Below are positions 17,135 to 26,580 of a stretch of 64,000 nucleotides of DNA, in pieces. The notes beneath the pieces were generated by a model. That model made no database searches and was not told the DNA's origin. It worked only from the letters and a program-made list of their open reading frames with translations. This DNA comes from Polaribacter atrinae. GTDB taxonomy: Bacteria; Bacteroidota; Bacteroidia; Flavobacteriales; Flavobacteriaceae. A program made the position numbers and the translations under genes. Each line of letters starts with the position of its first letter. Position 1 is the first letter of the stretch. The stretch covers positions 3,656,501-3,720,500 of the forward strand of contig NZ_CP150660.1 of assembly GCF_038023995.1 (NCBI RefSeq). Reading direction: 5' to 3'.

Positions 17135-17449
17135 TTGATAAATTTTACAATACAAATAATAGCATCAATATTTGTTGGAATTTGTTTTATGTATTTGGCT
17201 AAAAGGTTTCAAAAAAATAATATCTTTTACTTTTGTATAGGTTTTTTTGTCTCTCTTGCAATCCGAATTATTTATTTACTTATTTATGGTTTTTTTACAG
17301 GTTTTAAACTTCAGCAAGATTTTGAGTCTAATAGAAATTTATCGATCTTATTGAGTGTTATTCTTTCATATTTCCTTTTTGTTTTTTTACGAAAAAGATT
17401 AAAGAATAAAAATTTAGATTATCAAAATATAAATGAAATAGGCGCATAA
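17135..17449 (+). CDS. Small membrane protein of unknown function
   Basis: A 104-residue product with three hydrophobic segments (about residues 4-20, 28-52 and 68-86) and a basic C-terminus. No family recognised. The only plausible start is TTG at 17135, one base after the FAH-family stop; the first in-frame ATG would remove the first helix. Its TAA shares a base with the cinA ATG. The tight packing on both sides argues that it is a real gene of this operon. Confidence 0.65.
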   Translation: MINFTIQIIASIFVGICFMYLAKRFQKNNIFYFCIGFFVSLAIRIIYLLIYGFFTGFKLQQDFESNRNLSILLSVILSYFLFVFLRKRLKNKNLDYQNINEIGA

Positions 17450-18696
17450 TGCAGGCAGAAATTATTACAATAGGAGATGAAATTCTCATCGGACAAATTG
17501 TAGATACCAATTCACAATTTATTGGTCAAGAATTAAATAAAATCGGAGTTTCAGTTTATCAGATAACTTCTATTCAAGATGATAGACAACATATTCTTAA
17601 TGCTTTAAAGGAAGCACAAAAAAGAGTAGATATTGTTATTATTACTGGCGGTTTAGGTCCAACAAAAGATGATATCACTAAAAAAACAATTGCAGAATAT
17701 TTTAATGATCATCAATTAATAGAATATCCAGAAGTAATTGCGCAAATTAAAGAGATGTTTATAAAAGTAAATCATCCTTTTAATGATGTGCAAAGGTATC
17801 AAGCGCAATTGCCATCCAAAGCTACCTTATTAAAGAATGTTTTTGGTACAGCACCCGGAATGTGGTTTTATGAAAACGAGACTGTCTTTGTGTCACTTCC
17901 TGGAGTTCCGTATGAAATGAAAGGTTTAATTACCAATGAGGTATTGCCAAAAATTCAAAAGCAGTTTAAATTACCTTTCATTATTCATAAGACAATTATG
18001 ACCTATGGACAAGGAGAAAGCATGATTGCAGAAAGAATAGAAGATTTCGAAAACAATTTACCAACTTATATTAAGTTAGCGTATTTACCATCATTTGGTA
18101 AAGTTCGATTGCGTTTATCCGCCAAAGGCGCTCACAAAGAAATTTTAGAAAAAGAACTGAATGATAAAGTAGCTGAAATTTATAAACTAATACCAGAAAT
18201 TATTACTGGTTTAGATGATGATAGTTCTTTAGAAAAAAGAGTAGGAGCGTTGTTAAAAAGAAATAATGAAACAATTTCTACTGCAGAAAGCTTAACCGGA
18301 GGTCAAATTGCCGCAAATTTAGTGTCTGTTGCAGGTTCATCGGACTATTATAAAGGTAGTTTTGTAACGTATTCTGCAGAAACAAAAATTAATTTATTAG
18401 GTGTTTCCGCAGAAACGATTGATAAATATAGCGTTGTTAGTAAAGAAGTAGCTTTAGAAATGGCAAGAGGAGTGAAGGCTAAATTACAGACAAATTATGC
18501 AATTGCAGTTACTGGTAATGCAGGACCAAGTGCAGATAATACAGACAAAAGTGTAGGTATTGTGTATATTGCTTTTATATCGGATACTACAGAGTTGGTG
18601 CAAGAATTTAACTTTGGCCAGCCAAGAGAAAAAGTAATTAATAGAACGGTAAGTAAGGCTTTAGAAATAGCAAATAAAGAAATTCTTAAAAAATAA
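17449..18696 (+). CDS. cinA: CinA-family protein, NMN amidohydrolase / competence-damage protein
   Basis: A 415-residue two-domain CinA. The N-terminal molybdopterin-binding-like (COG1058) domain spans residues 1 to about 170, with ITIGDEILIGQIVDTNSQFI and ITGGLGPTKDD. The C-terminal NMN deamidase domain spans about 250-410, with STAESLTGGQIAANLVSVAGSS and the AVTGNAGPS loop. The full-length form recycles pyridine nucleotides (ADP-ribose pyrophosphatase plus NMN deamidase in studied members). It is the last gene before the ribosomal-protein promoter. Confidence 0.93.
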   Translation: MQAEIITIGDEILIGQIVDTNSQFIGQELNKIGVSVYQITSIQDDRQHILNALKEAQKRVDIVIITGGLGPTKDDITKKTIAEYFNDHQLIEYPEVIAQIKEMFIKVNHPFNDVQRYQAQLPSKATLLKNVFGTAPGMWFYENETVFVSLPGVPYEMKGLITNEVLPKIQKQFKLPFIIHKTIMTYGQGESMIAERIEDFENNLPTYIKLAYLPSFGKVRLRLSAKGAHKEILEKELNDKVAEIYKLIPEIITGLDDDSSLEKRVGALLKRNNETISTAESLTGGQIAANLVSVAGSSDYYKGSFVTYSAETKINLLGVSAETIDKYSVVSKEVALEMARGVKAKLQTNYAIAVTGNAGPSADNTDKSVGIVYIAFISDTTELVQEFNFGQPREKVINRTVSKALEIANKEILKK

Positions 18697-18706
18697 TTAA
18701 AATTGT

Positions 18707-18738
18707 TTTGTTCAGAATTAGAATTAAGTGTATATTTG
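18707..18738 (+). promoter_or_regulatory. Promoter of the rpmB-rpmG-DUF4295 operon
   Basis: TTTG at 18707-18710, a 20-bp spacer and TATATTTG at 18731-18738 give a full match to the Bacteroidota consensus, one of the best in the window. The start of rpmB lies about 40 bp further on. Confidence 0.75.
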
Positions 18739-18778
18739 CACCTCGTTTAGAGATAACACTATAAATACTGTCGAAAAG

Positions 18779-19018
18779 ATGTCTAGAGTTTGTGAATTAA
18801 CAGGTAAAAAAGCAATGGTTGGGAACAATGTATCTCATGCTTTAAATAGAACTAAGAGAAAGTTTGACGCTAATCTAATGACCAAGCGTTTTTATATCCC
18901 AGAAGAAGATAAATGGATAACATTAAAAATTTCTGCTTCTGCATTAAAAAATATTAACAAGAAAGGAATTTCTTCAGTTATAAAAGACGCGAGAGCTAAC
19001 GGATTTTTAACTAAATAA
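18779..19018 (+). CDS. rpmB: 50S ribosomal protein L28 (bL28)
   Basis: A 79-residue protein opening MSRVCELTGKKAMVGNNVSH and ending in a lysine-rich tail, a standard bL28. The frame is open upstream to 18728, but that extension would span the -7 promoter box, so the ATG at 18779 is the real start. It heads a three-gene ribosomal operon. Confidence 0.96.
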   Translation: MSRVCELTGKKAMVGNNVSHALNRTKRKFDANLMTKRFYIPEEDKWITLKISASALKNINKKGISSVIKDARANGFLTK

Positions 19019-19047
19019 GCGCTCAAGCGATTTAAAATTTTATACAA

Positions 19048-19230
19048 ATGGCAAAAAAAGGTAACAGAGTTCAGGTAATTTTAGAATGCACAGAGCACAA
19101 AGCTTCTGGTAAAGCAGGTACATCTAGATATATTACAACAAAGAACAAAAAGAACACTCCTGATAGAATGGAAATTAAAAAATTCAATCCTATCTTAAAG
19201 AAAATGACTGTTCACAAAGAAATTAAATAA
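19048..19230 (+). CDS. rpmG: 50S ribosomal protein L33 (bL33)
   Basis: A 60-residue protein with [17 protein letters not shown], the [20 protein letters not shown] core and [10 protein letters not shown] at the end, typical of bL33. The zinc-ribbon cysteines are mostly absent (only Cys14), so this is the C-minus form. It is 29 bp after rpmB and 50 bp before the DUF4295 gene. Confidence 0.96.
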   Translation: MAKKGNRVQVILECTEHKASGKAGTSRYITTKNKKNTPDRMEIKKFNPILKKMTVHKEIK

Positions 19231-19280
19231 TTAAACTATCTAGAACTCAGAATAGAGCACATAGATTAAAAACTTAGACA

Positions 19281-19433
19281 ATGGCAAAGAAAACAGTAGC
19301 ATCGTTACAAACATCTTCAAAAAGATTAAGTAAAGCTATCAAAATGGTAAAATCTCCAAAATCTGGAGCTTATACTTTCGTAGAAAGTATTTTAGATCCT
19401 TCTAAAGTAGATGCTTTTTTAGCAAAAAAGTAG
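19281..19433 (+). CDS. DUF4295 protein, candidate Bacteroidota ribosomal protein bL38
   Basis: A 50-residue, lysine-rich product (MAKKTVASLQTSSKRLSKAI at the start, VDAFLAKK at the end) encoded directly after rpmB and rpmG. DUF4295 is confined to Bacteroidota and regularly holds this position. The Flavobacterium johnsoniae ribosome structure revealed a new large-subunit protein named bL38; I believe it is this family, but I cannot verify the match here. Size, charge and operon position fit a ribosomal protein. A strong terminator follows at 19458. Confidence 0.85.
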   Translation: MAKKTVASLQTSSKRLSKAIKMVKSPKSGAYTFVESILDPSKVDAFLAKK

Positions 19434-19457
19434 TAATTACTACATAAAAATATATAA

Positions 19458-19490
19458 AACTACTTTCTAATTTAGAAGGTAGTTTTTTTT
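19458..19490 (+). terminator. Terminator of the rpmB operon
   Basis: AACTACTTTCTAA pairs with TTAGAAGGTAGTT (one wobble) and is followed by a run of eight T, a classic intrinsic terminator 25 bp after the DUF4295 stop. Confidence 0.85.
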
Positions 19491-19513
19491 GTGTCTTATA
19501 ATTACGTATTTTT

Positions 19514-19658
19514 GGGCGTTTCCTAAAAAGGTCGCGCTTTACATTGTATCTTTTCTTAGACTGTTATGGTTAAGAAAAATTTGTGGTTTTAATGATAATC
19601 TTTAAATTTAAATAATTTATATTTATAAGAAAAGGATGCCATTTCAATCGCTAACGCA
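19514..19658 (+). repeat. Dispersed flavobacterial element, copy C
   Basis: Begins GGGCGTTTCCTAAAAAGGTC, continues GCGCTTTACATTGTATC, has pairing arms TTTTCTTA and TAAGAAAA around a roughly 70-nt AT-rich middle, then AAAGGATGCCATTTCAATCG and CTAACGC. The end modules match copies A and B. It occupies most of the 306-bp gap between the ribosomal operon and ftsY; nothing else is recognised in that gap. Confidence 0.6.
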
Positions 19659-19739
19659 ATCTTTTTTAGTGACAATATGACCAAACCCAACAAATGGCAC
19701 GTTTTTTAACGTATTGCTATTATAGTATAAAAGATAAAA

Positions 19740-20714
19740 ATGAGTTTTTTTAAAAAAATATTTTCAAAAGAAAAAAAAGAAACCTTAGACAAGGGATTAG
19801 AAAAGTCTAAAGAAAGTTTCTTTGGTAAATTAACCAAAGCGGTTGCTGGTAAATCTAAAGTAGATGATGCTGTTTTAGATAATCTAGAAGAAGTACTTGT
19901 AGCATCTGATGTTGGTGTAGGTACAACTCTTAAGATTATTGAGAGAATAGAAGAAAGAGTTGCTAAAGATAAATATGTTGGTACAGATGAACTAAATAGA
20001 ATTCTTAGAGAAGAAATTGCAGGTTTACTTTCTGAAACGAATGTTGGTAACGAAACAGAATTTGTTATTCCAGAAATTCCTAAAGATAAAGACGGTAATA
20101 AAATGCCTTATGTCTTGATGGTTGTTGGTGTAAATGGAGTTGGTAAAACAACCACTATAGGTAAGTTAGCGAGTCAGTTTAAAAAACAAGGATTAAAAGT
20201 TGTTTTAGGTGCAGCAGATACTTTTAGAGCTGCAGCTATAGATCAATTACAGGTTTGGGCAGATAGAACAGATGTACCTATTGTACGTCAAGAAATGGGA
20301 TCAGATCCTGCTTCTGTAGCTTATGATACTTTAAAATCTGCAGTAAATCAAGATGCAGATGTGGTAATTATAGATACCGCTGGTCGTTTACACAATAAGA
20401 TAAATTTAATGAATGAGTTGACCAAGATAAAACGTGTTATGCAAAAAGTGGTAGCAGATTCTCCACATGATGTATTATTAGTTTTAGATGGTTCTACTGG
20501 TCAGAATGCTTTTGAACAAGCAAAGCAATTTACGTTGGCTACAGAAGTTACTTCTTTAGCAGTTACTAAATTAGATGGTACAGCAAAAGGAGGAGTTGTA
20601 ATTGGTATTTCAGATCAATTTAAAATACCTGTAAAATATATTGGAGTAGGAGAAGGTATAAATGATCTACAAGTGTTTAATAAGCATGAATATGTAGATT
20701 CATTTTTTAAATAA
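19740..20714 (+). CDS. ftsY: Signal recognition particle receptor FtsY
   Basis: A 324-residue SRP GTPase. The short charged N-terminus (lysine-rich, residues 1-30) replaces the long acidic A domain of E. coli and is followed by the N domain (about 30-100). The G domain has GVNGVGKTTT (130-139), the insertion-box region around DTFRAAAIDQL, DTAGRLHNK and TKLDGTAKGG. It docks ribosome-SRP complexes, including the RNA encoded at 7510, at the membrane. The placement after rpmB-rpmG-DUF4295 is common in Flavobacteriia. Confidence 0.96.
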   Translation: MSFFKKIFSKEKKETLDKGLEKSKESFFGKLTKAVAGKSKVDDAVLDNLEEVLVASDVGVGTTLKIIERIEERVAKDKYVGTDELNRILREEIAGLLSETNVGNETEFVIPEIPKDKDGNKMPYVLMVVGVNGVGKTTTIGKLASQFKKQGLKVVLGAADTFRAAAIDQLQVWADRTDVPIVRQEMGSDPASVAYDTLKSAVNQDADVVIIDTAGRLHNKINLMNELTKIKRVMQKVVADSPHDVLLVLDGSTGQNAFEQAKQFTLATEVTSLAVTKLDGTAKGGVVIGISDQFKIPVKYIGVGEGINDLQVFNKHEYVDSFFK

Positions 20715-20762
20715 ACCAATCTAATTTTATTTTATAAAAATCTGAAATAAATTTAGATTGAC

Positions 20763-20793
20763 AAAAAAAGCCTCACAATTTGTGAGGCTTTTG
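20763..20793. terminator. Bidirectional terminator between ftsY and cysK
   Basis: A-run, GCCTCACAA, a minimal loop, TTGTGAGGC and T-run serve both converging genes. Confidence 0.85.
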
Positions 20794-20803
20794 TATTAAA
20801 CTA

Positions 20804-21730
20804 CTATATGGGGTATTTTGCTGTAAGCAAACCTTCTACAGATAGGTAACGTTCTCCTGTATCATAATTCATAGTTAATATAACTTCTTCACCTTTTAAG
20901 GTTGCTAACTGTTTTCTAACAGCTGCCAAAGAGGCTCCTGTAGAAATACCTACTAAAATTCCTTCTGTTTTTGCAATGCTTCTAACTTCTGCAAATGCTT
21001 CTTCATTTGTTATTTTAACTGCACCATCAATTATATTTTTATTGAAAGTTTCAGGGAAGAAACCTGGTCCTATTCCTTGTAATTTGTGAGGCCCTGGTTC
21101 TCCGCCAGAAATAATAGAAGATCCTGTAGGTTCTACTGCCAATACTTTTATGCCTGGAAATTTTTCTTTTAAAACTTCTGCCATACCTGTAATATGTCCA
21201 CCAGTTCCAACCCCTGTAATTAAATAATCTAAACCTTCAGGAAAGTCGTTTACTACTTCTTGAGCAGTGGTTTTATGGTGTATTTCTGGATTTGCAGGAT
21301 TTGTAAACTGAGAAGGCATCCACGCATTTTTATTCTCTGCAACCATTTCTTTTGCTTTTGTAATCGTACCTCCTAAACCTAATTCTTTAGGTGTAAGGAC
21401 AAGGTTTGCTCCGTAAGCTTTCATTAAAGCACGTCTTTCTACGGACATAGACTCTGGCATTACCAAGGTAAGTTTTAGGTTTTTTACAGCAGCAACCATT
21501 GCTAAACCAATACCAGTGTTACCAGAGGTTGGTTCTATAATTTCTGTATCTTTATTAATTAAGTTTTTGTTTTCTGCATCTTCAATCATAGCTAATGCAA
21601 TTCTATCCTTAATACTTCCTCCTGGATTTGCTTTTTCTAGTTTCATCCAAACATTTGCATTTGGAAATAATTTAGCTAATCGTACAACGGGTGTGTTACC
21701 GATGCTTTCTAATATATTATTAATTTTCAT
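20804..21730 (-). CDS. cysK: Cysteine synthase A (O-acetylserine sulfhydrylase)
   Basis: A 308-residue PLP enzyme with IGNTPVVRL, the PLP lysine K41 in NPGGSIKDR, the substrate loop [10 protein letters not shown], and a [10 protein letters not shown] phosphate-binding glycine loop. These are CysK features. It makes cysteine from O-acetylserine and sulfide in the cytoplasm. It is a single-gene transcription unit, convergent with ftsY across a shared terminator. Confidence 0.93.
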   Translation of the reverse strand: MKINNILESIGNTPVVRLAKLFPNANVWMKLEKANPGGSIKDRIALAMIEDAENKNLINKDTEIIEPTSGNTGIGLAMVAAVKNLKLTLVMPESMSVERRALMKAYGANLVLTPKELGLGGTITKAKEMVAENKNAWMPSQFTNPANPEIHHKTTAQEVVNDFPEGLDYLITGVGTGGHITGMAEVLKEKFPGIKVLAVEPTGSSIISGGEPGPHKLQGIGPGFFPETFNKNIIDGAVKITNEEAFAEVRSIAKTEGILVGISTGASLAAVRKQLATLKGEEVILTMNYDTGERYLSVEGLLTAKYPI

Positions 21731-22009
21731 ATAGATTCTATATTTAGTTTGTATTGTTATTTTATAAGAGTAGCTAAGTTAAAAATTTAACTTAAAAGAT
21801 CCTTAGCATAACTCCTAATTTATTGCTAAAAATAGTGAATCACCTTTATAAATCAGGACAAATTATACTTTTACTTTGTTTAGGAGTTAGTTGTTTTTTA
21901 AGAGTGAAAACACGGTAAAATTATGATTAATTTAAACTGACAAGACTTAATAAAAGTTAATACTATTTTTAAGTACAATACAAAACCTATAAGTTTATCA
22001 AAATAAAAA
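21731..22009. other. Non-coding spacer between cysK and an M1 peptidase
   Basis: No gene is seen. It holds a tight inverted repeat AAGTTAAA/TTTAACTT (21776-21793) and a wide one, AACTCCTAA (21810-21818) with TTAGGAGTT (21890-21898). The role is unknown; the cysK promoter must lie at its left end, but no clear -7 box was found. Confidence 0.5.
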
Positions 22010-22034
22010 AGCCTCACAAACGTGAGGCTTTTAG
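22005..22034 (-). terminator. Terminator of the M1 peptidase gene
   Basis: GCCTCAC, short loop, GTGAGGC, flanked by an A-run that reads as a T-run on the minus strand after the 22055 gene. Confidence 0.85.
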
Positions 22035-22054
22035 CATATTCTAAAAAAAATAAA

Positions 22055-24256
22055 TTATTCTTTTACTTTATTTTTAAATTTATCAAATTCATTGGTTACT
22101 TTCTTTGGCCAACTGTTGTTAGAAGTATCTACATCTGCAGTTTCAAAATCTGGATCTACCGTTATGTTTGTTATTTCTTGTGTAGAAGAAAAAACTCTTT
22201 TAACACTTGTATCATTTTTCATCCAAATTTGTGCAGGAAATGTTTGTTTTTCTGTAGTACCATCTTCATATGTTAATCCTACAATTATTGGCATTACCAA
22301 ACCTCCTGGTTTTTCAAATTCTACAGCATAAATATAAGAAGGTACTTCTTTACCTTTAGCGTATGTATCCATTGCTTTTGCATTGGCATCTTCTTTTTTA
22401 TCTGTAATGTATACTAAATCTCCTAAGCCATCAAAATATTGCTTGTATTGCTCTTTTAATTTGTTAACTCTTTCATTAGGTTTGTCTGTTAAGTATAAAG
22501 GTTTTACTTCTTTAATACCTATATCAGTTACATCTGTAGTGTAAAACCAACCTCTCCAAAACCAATCTAAATCCATAGCAGAAGCATCTTCCATTGTTCT
22601 AAAGAAGTCTGAAGGTGTAGGGTGTTTAAACATCCATCTTTGTGAATAGGTTCTAAATGCATGATCAAATAATTCTGGCCCCATAATAGAGGTACGTAAG
22701 ATATATAATGCAGCTGCTGGCTTTGTATATGCGTTAGGTCCAAATTGTTTTACGTAATCTCCTTGAGACATAATAGGAGAGATGCTACTTTGGTCTCCTC
22801 CCATATATCTTGTAATTTCTTTAGCAGGATTTTTTGAAAATAAATCATAATCATAGGTAAACTCAGCTAATATTTCTACAAAAGAGTTTAAGCCTTCATC
22901 CATCCATGTCCATTGTCTTTCATCAGAATTGACAATCATCGGAAAAAAGTTATGCCCTACTTCGTGAACAATTACACCTATCATTCCTTTTTTAGTTCTA
23001 TCAGAATAGGTTCCATCAGGATTTGGACGTCCAAAGTTGAAACAGATCATTGGGTATTCCATTCCTTGTCTTTCTGAGTGTACAGAAATTGCTTTAGAAT
23101 ATGGGTAATCGAATGTTAATTTAGAGTATTCAATTAATGTGTGTGCAACAGCTCTTGTAGAGTGCTCTTCCCATAAAGGGTTTCCTTCTTTAGGATATAA
23201 AGAAACAGCCATTACTGTTTTACCGTTTATATTGGTAGCCATTGCATCCCAAATATATTTTCTAGAGGTTGCAAATGCAAAGTCTCTTACCTTTTCTGCT
23301 TTAAATTTCCATGTTTTTGTATTTGTAGCACGTCCTTTTTCTGCTTCTTCAGCTTCAGCTTGAGTAACAATCATCACTGGGTTATCAAAAGTTTTTCTTG
23401 CTTTTTCCCAACGATTACGTTGTGTCTTCGTTAAAACATTTTTTTCGTTCTGTAACTCACCTGTTGCGTCAACAATGTGATCTGCTGGTACTGTTATGTT
23501 TACTTCGTAATCTCCGAATTCTAAAGCAAATTCACTACGACCCCAGAATTGCATATTTTGCCATCCTTCTACATTGTTATACACTGCTAATCTTGGAAAG
23601 AATTGTGCAATTGTATAGTTGTTGTTGCCGTCAGGAAAAGTTTCTAAACCAGAACGTCCTCCGTCTTTATTGATATCGTTGATTTTATAATTCCATTTAA
23701 TACTAAATTTAAAAGTATCACCAGAAGCCAATGGTTTTGGTAAATTAATACGCATCATTGTGCTGTTTATAAAATGAGATAAAGGTTTACCATCACTTTC
23801 TACTTTCTCAATATTAAAACCAAAACCTTTACCTTCCTTCATAAAATCTTTTTTGAAATTTTCTGGAGTTATAAAAGGAGTTGCACCTGTAGATTGTGTT
23901 AAAGGAGTTTTAGAATCATCTGCTCTCATGTTCTGATCTAACTGTACCCATAAATACTCTAATTGATCTTTAGAGTTGTTGTGGTACGTAATCTTTTCAT
24001 CTCCATAGACTTTGTTGGTGCTTTCGTCTAAACGAATATCCATAACATAATCAACTTTTTGTTGGCTATATTGACTACCTGGTGCCCCAGAAGCAGTATG
24101 TTGGTCATTTGGTGTTGCTAAAACATCTTTTAGTTGTCTAAACTTGTTTTGATCTGTGTGCCCTTGTTGGGCTTTACTTTCTTCTTTTTTTTCTTGTGCA
24201 AAAGTACCTGCAGCAACAAAGAATAAAGAAAGTACGAATAAAGTGAGTTTTTTCAT
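22055..24256 (-). CDS. M1 family metallopeptidase, secreted (copy 1)
   Basis: A 733-residue protein with a signal peptide (MKKLTLFVLSLFFVAAGTFA) and an aminopeptidase-N-like fold. The zinc site is HEVGH (431-435) with the third ligand E454 in WMDEGLNS, exactly 18 residues after the second His. The exopeptidase motif GAMEN is replaced by QGMEYP (398-402), as in Bacteroidota M1 proteins. It is predicted to digest peptides in the periplasm or at the cell surface. The next gene upstream is a close paralog with the same architecture. The N-terminal 50 residues after the signal are charged linker. Confidence 0.9.
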   Translation of the reverse strand: MKKLTLFVLSLFFVAAGTFAQEKKEESKAQQGHTDQNKFRQLKDVLATPNDQHTASGAPGSQYSQQKVDYVMDIRLDESTNKVYGDEKITYHNNSKDQLEYLWVQLDQNMRADDSKTPLTQSTGATPFITPENFKKDFMKEGKGFGFNIEKVESDGKPLSHFINSTMMRINLPKPLASGDTFKFSIKWNYKINDINKDGGRSGLETFPDGNNNYTIAQFFPRLAVYNNVEGWQNMQFWGRSEFALEFGDYEVNITVPADHIVDATGELQNEKNVLTKTQRNRWEKARKTFDNPVMIVTQAEAEEAEKGRATNTKTWKFKAEKVRDFAFATSRKYIWDAMATNINGKTVMAVSLYPKEGNPLWEEHSTRAVAHTLIEYSKLTFDYPYSKAISVHSERQGMEYPMICFNFGRPNPDGTYSDRTKKGMIGVIVHEVGHNFFPMIVNSDERQWTWMDEGLNSFVEILAEFTYDYDLFSKNPAKEITRYMGGDQSSISPIMSQGDYVKQFGPNAYTKPAAALYILRTSIMGPELFDHAFRTYSQRWMFKHPTPSDFFRTMEDASAMDLDWFWRGWFYTTDVTDIGIKEVKPLYLTDKPNERVNKLKEQYKQYFDGLGDLVYITDKKEDANAKAMDTYAKGKEVPSYIYAVEFEKPGGLVMPIIVGLTYEDGTTEKQTFPAQIWMKNDTSVKRVFSSTQEITNITVDPDFETADVDTSNNSWPKKVTNEFDKFKNKVKE

Positions 24257-24342
24257 TTGAGTTATTTGAATTTAAAGTGAGCTAAACTATGAATATTGTT
24301 GGTTATTTGTTAAAAAAAGTTAAAACTTTAACAAATTTTTAT

Positions 24343-24370
24343 AAAAAAAAGCGATATGTTGTCATATCGC
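24343..24370 (-). terminator. Terminator of the upstream M1 peptidase gene
   Basis: GCGATATG (24351-24358) pairs with CATATCGC (24363-24370); eight A at 24343-24350 become a T-run on the minus strand. Confidence 0.85.
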
Positions 24371-24389
24371 TTTAATTATTGAGCTTTTG

Positions 24390-26519
24390 TTATCCTTTTA
24401 TTTTGCTTTTAAATTTGTCGAATTTATTATTACTCTCTTTTGGCCAGCTATTGTTAGTGGTATCTACATCTGCTGTTTCTAAATCTGGATCTATAGTAAT
24501 TTTAGAGATTTCTTTATCAGAAGAAAATACTTTGGTTATTTCTTGATCATTAAGCCTCCAGATTTGAGCAGGATATACTTTTCTCTCCATGCTTCCGTCT
24601 GTATATGTAAATTGTACTATAATTGGCATTACCAATCCACCTGGTTTGTTGTACGTAATTTCGTAATGAAATTTAGAATTTTTGCTTTTTGCACTGCCAA
24701 AACCTAAACCTTCAGTGGTGTCTTCAATAAAATCTACTTGATCATCATTTGCTTTTGTATGGTATTTTTTTACACCTTTAATTCCAATATCTGTTACATC
24801 GGTAGTGTAAAACCAACCTCTCCAAAACCAGTCTAAATCCATAGCAGATGCATCTTCCATAGTTCTAAAAAAATCTGCAGGTGTTGGGTGTTTAAACATC
24901 CATCTTTGAGAATAGGTTTTAAAAGCATGATCAAATAATTCGTGCCCCATAATAGTTTCTCTTAAAATCCATAACGCAGTTGCTGGTTTACCATAGGCAT
25001 TGTTACCAAATTCATAAACGTTATCTCCTTTAGACATAATAGGTGCAATTTTAGATTGATCTCCAGCCATATATTTTACAATATTTTTAGGATACCCTCT
25101 TACAACAGGAAAATCTTTGTCGTATGCTAATTCTGCTAACATTTCCATATAAGAATTTAAACCTTCGTCCATCCAAGTCCATTGTCTTTCATCAGAATTT
25201 ACAATCATCGGAAAAAAGTTATGTCCAACTTCATGTATGGTTACTTTTATCATTCTGTATTTTACTCTGTCAGAATACCCTCCATCAGCTAAATCTGGTC
25301 TACCAGGATTGAAACAAATTTGTGGATATTCCATTCCCATTTGTCCGTCTACAGAAATTGCTTTGTGATACGGATAGTCAAATGTGTATTTAGAATAAGT
25401 TTTTAATGTTTGTGCTACTGCTTTTGTAGAATGGTCTCCGTATAATGGGTTTGCTTCTTTAGAATATAAAGAATGTGCCATTACCGTTTTACCATTAATA
25501 TCTACTGCCATTGCATCCCAAATAAATTTTCTAGAACTTGCAAAAGCATAATCACGTACATTTTTAGCAACAAATTTCCAAGTCTTAGTCTCTTTAGATT
25601 TGCTCTTTTCTATTTTAGTAGCTTCCTTTTGTGTACGAATCACAACAGGCTTGTCAAATGTTTGTTTTGCCTTAGCAAATCTTTTTAATTCTGTTTTTGT
25701 AAAAACATCACTTTCGTTTTGTAAAACACCAGTTGCACCTAACATGTGGTCTTTAGGGGTTGTAATGTTTACGGTAAAATCTCCAAATTCTAAAGCAAAT
25801 TCACTTCTTCCCCAAAACTGATCATTTTGCCAACCTTCTACATTGTCATACACGCACAATCTTGGGTAAAACTGAGCAATTACATAATTGTTATTATCAT
25901 TTTCTGTAAAGTGCTCAAAACCAGATCTACCACCTTGAGTTCTATGGTTGTTGATGTTGTACCACCAGCTAATATTAAAAGAAAAAACTTCTCCAGAAGC
26001 CAACGGTTTTGGTAAATTAATGCGCATCATGGTTTGGTTAATGGTATGCGATAATTTGCTACCATTGGTATTGGTTACACTAGTAACACTAAAGCCACCA
26101 TCAAAAGGTTCTGAGTTATAAGTACTTTCAAACTTACTTTTAGAGATGCTTTTAGTAATTTTACTAGACTGAATATCTGGTGATTTAGAATCTTTAGCTC
26201 TTACATTTTGATCTAATTGTACCCATAAATATGCCAATTCATCTTTAGAGTTGTTATGATACGTAATGGTCTCATTACCTATTATTTTTTCATTTTCATC
26301 ATCTAAAACAATATCCATTACATAATCTACTTTTTGCTGCGTGTAATTTACACCAGGAGCACCAGAAGCAGTTCTTTGACTATTAGGAGTTGCTAATTCA
26401 TCTTTAAGTTGTTTAAATTTATTTTGGTTGGTATGACCTTGTTTTGTTATTTTTTCTTGGGAAAACGTAGTTGTCCCCATAAAAAAAATGCTCAATAAGA
26501 GTAATGTGATTTTTTTCAT
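24390..26519 (-). CDS. M1 family metallopeptidase, secreted (copy 2)
   Basis: A 709-residue paralog of the 22055 product, with a signal peptide ending near residue 20. Zinc ligands are in HEVGH (429-433) and E452; GMEYP stands where GAMEN is expected. Long blocks are shared with copy 1, including KPLASGE/D, FWGRSEFALEFGD and HPTP(A/S)DFFRTMEDASAMDLDW (last in two pieces). Divergence is concentrated around residues 115-155. Each copy has its own terminator, so the tandem pair can be expressed separately. A duplication of an entire gene followed by divergence is the simplest origin. Confidence 0.9.
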   Translation of the reverse strand: MKKITLLLLSIFFMGTTTFSQEKITKQGHTNQNKFKQLKDELATPNSQRTASGAPGVNYTQQKVDYVMDIVLDDENEKIIGNETITYHNNSKDELAYLWVQLDQNVRAKDSKSPDIQSSKITKSISKSKFESTYNSEPFDGGFSVTSVTNTNGSKLSHTINQTMMRINLPKPLASGEVFSFNISWWYNINNHRTQGGRSGFEHFTENDNNNYVIAQFYPRLCVYDNVEGWQNDQFWGRSEFALEFGDFTVNITTPKDHMLGATGVLQNESDVFTKTELKRFAKAKQTFDKPVVIRTQKEATKIEKSKSKETKTWKFVAKNVRDYAFASSRKFIWDAMAVDINGKTVMAHSLYSKEANPLYGDHSTKAVAQTLKTYSKYTFDYPYHKAISVDGQMGMEYPQICFNPGRPDLADGGYSDRVKYRMIKVTIHEVGHNFFPMIVNSDERQWTWMDEGLNSYMEMLAELAYDKDFPVVRGYPKNIVKYMAGDQSKIAPIMSKGDNVYEFGNNAYGKPATALWILRETIMGHELFDHAFKTYSQRWMFKHPTPADFFRTMEDASAMDLDWFWRGWFYTTDVTDIGIKGVKKYHTKANDDQVDFIEDTTEGLGFGSAKSKNSKFHYEITYNKPGGLVMPIIVQFTYTDGSMERKVYPAQIWRLNDQEITKVFSSDKEISKITIDPDLETADVDTTNNSWPKESNNKFDKFKSKIKG

Positions 26520-26580
26520 ATATGCCTGAGTTTAATTTGCCTACAAATTAAGGATTAGTAGGAGAAAAAGTTAAAAAGAG

